From Campylobacter jejuni subsp. jejuni 414 (GTDB lineage Bacteria; Campylobacterota; Campylobacteria; Campylobacterales; Campylobacteraceae): 56,241 bases of DNA. The translations under genes were made by a program, and so were the position numbers. Positions within the stretch are counted from its first letter, which is position 1, and every line of letters begins with the position of its first letter. Below the pieces are notes generated by a model. The model was not told the origin of the DNA. It did not search any database and saw only the letters and a list, made by a program, of their open reading frames with translations. The stretch is taken from positions 186,682 through 242,922 of the forward strand of contig CM000855.1 in NCBI GenBank assembly GCA_000163995.1, read 5' to 3'. Below are positions 55,332 to 56,241 of this stretch, one piece after another.

Positions 55332-56241
55332 TGGTTTATGAAATTCAAAAAAACTTTTTACTTTCTGATTGTACTCTTTTAGAGAATTTGAGAAATGATA
55401 ATATACCTTTTAAAAATTATGAATTTGAAACTTTCTATACTCAAATAACTCCAAACTATAGCGTTAAATTTCAAAGTTTTTGCAATGAATTTTATAAAAT
55501 TACGAAATTTAATAATTTAATTTTGGAACAAAATCAAGAAGAGAAGATTTCTAAAAAAAAATTTGAAAAAGCTCGAAAAAAGATTATAGGAAAGAGCATT
55601 AAAAAAGAACGTTTTGAATTTAAATTTTGTTCTTTAAAAAGTTATATTGATATTTATGAAGAATCCAGAATTTGCATTTTAAAAGTATTTTTTCCAACAT
55701 TAGATAATGCTAGTGAATTTAAAGTTCCTAAAGATTTTAAAATTCAAAAAGAATTACGCCATGATTTAAATTCTAAATATATTGTTTTATATGGTTTTGA
55801 ATATCAAAATTTTGATATAGAGAAATGTTTTAAAATTATAGAAAAAAACCAGAATTTTAGCTTAGATTTCCCAAATTATATTAACGCTTATGATGGATTT
55901 AGAATTTTTTTATTTTATTTATTTAGAAAATTAAAACTTTATTGGACTTTGTCTTTAGAAAAAAAAGACAAGCAAAATTTATGTGAATTTTTATTTTATT
56001 CAAGAAGCTTGTATATAGTTTTATCAAGTATGGATACTATTTTAGATCAAAATTTAAGTAACACTTTGGCTTTAAAGTTTAAAGATATAACACAAAAAAC
56101 TCAAGATATTTTAGCAAGTAAAAATTTAAATCAGGATTTATTGTTATTTTTAAGCAGTGAAAAAATTCAAGATTTGTTTAATGATTTTGATTTTTTCATA
56201 AAAGAGAATTCTTTTTATGAAGGTGATTGCAAAGATAGATT
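55331..56241 (+). CDS. CYTH-like domain protein, possibly CYTH-CHAD (partial, runs off the right edge)
   Basis: 303 codons are visible. The start VYEIQKNFLL resembles the E-x-E-x-K strand of CYTH (triphosphate tunnel) proteins, though the second Glu is Gln. Further CYTH-like parts are FYTQITPNYSVKFQ and YIDIYEESRICILKVFFP. From about residue 185 the protein becomes helical and could be a CHAD domain. It matches Cj0323 by position. CYTH proteins act on triphosphates or bind polyphosphate; the changed motif leaves activity open. No other start is in frame nearby. Confidence 0.55.
   Translation, partial: MVYEIQKNFLLSDCTLLENLRNDNIPFKNYEFETFYTQITPNYSVKFQSFCNEFYKITKFNNLILEQNQEEKISKKKFEKARKKIIGKSIKKERFEFKFCSLKSYIDIYEESRICILKVFFPTLDNASEFKVPKDFKIQKELRHDLNSKYIVLYGFEYQNFDIEKCFKIIEKNQNFSLDFPNYINAYDGFRIFLFYLFRKLKLYWTLSLEKKDKQNLCEFLFYSRSLYIVLSSMDTILDQNLSNTLALKFKDITQKTQDILASKNLNQDLLLFLSSEKIQDLFNDFDFFIKENSFYEGDCKDR

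Noticed and set aside
1-56241. CRISPR arrays, tRNA or rRNA genes, poly-G contingency tracts
   Set aside because: No regularly spaced repeats, no tRNA cloverleaf or rRNA text, and no G or C run of eight or more were seen by reading.

Overview
The window is chromosomal DNA of a very AT-rich Campylobacter. Gene order matches the Campylobacter jejuni stretch from tlp4 to the gene after perR almost throughout: tlp4-zupT, ilvE, bcp-queH, fabZ-lpxA-clpX-mreB-mreC, carB, tal-serB-cheW-cheA-cheV, greA-lpxB, peb3, surE, mod genes, bio genes, rplY-pth, lysA, pheA-hisC, fliF-fliG-fliH, dxs-perR. Peb3 carries the Campylobacter N-glycosylation sequon, and CheA carries a C-terminal receiver domain. The mix of C. 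jejuni synteny with heavy gene decay would fit a degraded lineage such as C. jejuni subsp. doylei. That assignment is inference, not shown by the sequence.

Layout. Bases 1-5700: a chemoreceptor fragment, the ZupT zinc/iron permease, a scar of a torA-like molybdenum reductase, two DUF2393 membrane proteins, an SPFH protein and IlvE. Bases 5790-7539: tautomerase, peroxiredoxin and QueH, with overlapping ends. Bases 7598-15829: a fatty acid/lipid A/ClpX/cell-shape run, then CarB and a short Sua5-like protein. Bases 23574 down to 15826 (minus strand): lpxB, greA, an LpxH/LpxJ-like phosphoesterase, cheV, cheA, cheW, serB and tal, read as one tightly packed run.

Bases 23757-30615 are the accessory part: a broken second zupT fragment, then a four-gene minus-strand cassette of type III restriction subunit (res), its methyltransferase (mod), a TcmP-like protein and a three-Cys (DUF5131) protein. 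No integrase or insertion sequence is visible. The cassette sits between lpxB and peb3.

Bases 30653-35128: peb3, a glpT remnant, surE, tcdA, a truncated acetyltransferase and a ruined class D beta-lactamase. The panB-panC-panD genes that C. jejuni NCTC 11168 carries here are absent. Bases 35129-42906: molybdate transport, biotin synthesis and a paired SMR transporter. Bases 43006-56241: rplY, pth, an LptG-like permease, lysA, a HAD phosphatase, pheA, hisC, flagellar basal-body genes, dxs, perR and the start of a CYTH-like gene.

The striking general feature is the number of single-base frameshifts: lpxJ-like, DUF5131, tcmP, mod, surE, modC, bioA, lptG-like, HAD and hisC. Most lie in A or T runs. 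Because some hit genes expected to be essential, part of this may be sequencing or assembly error. Other lesions cannot be explained that way (a TGG to TAG change in tcmP, internal deletions in torA, glpT, zupT' and the OXA gene) and show genuine decay. If the lesions are real, the strain would lack histidine, biotin and pantothenate synthesis at this locus, and molybdate uptake would be impaired.
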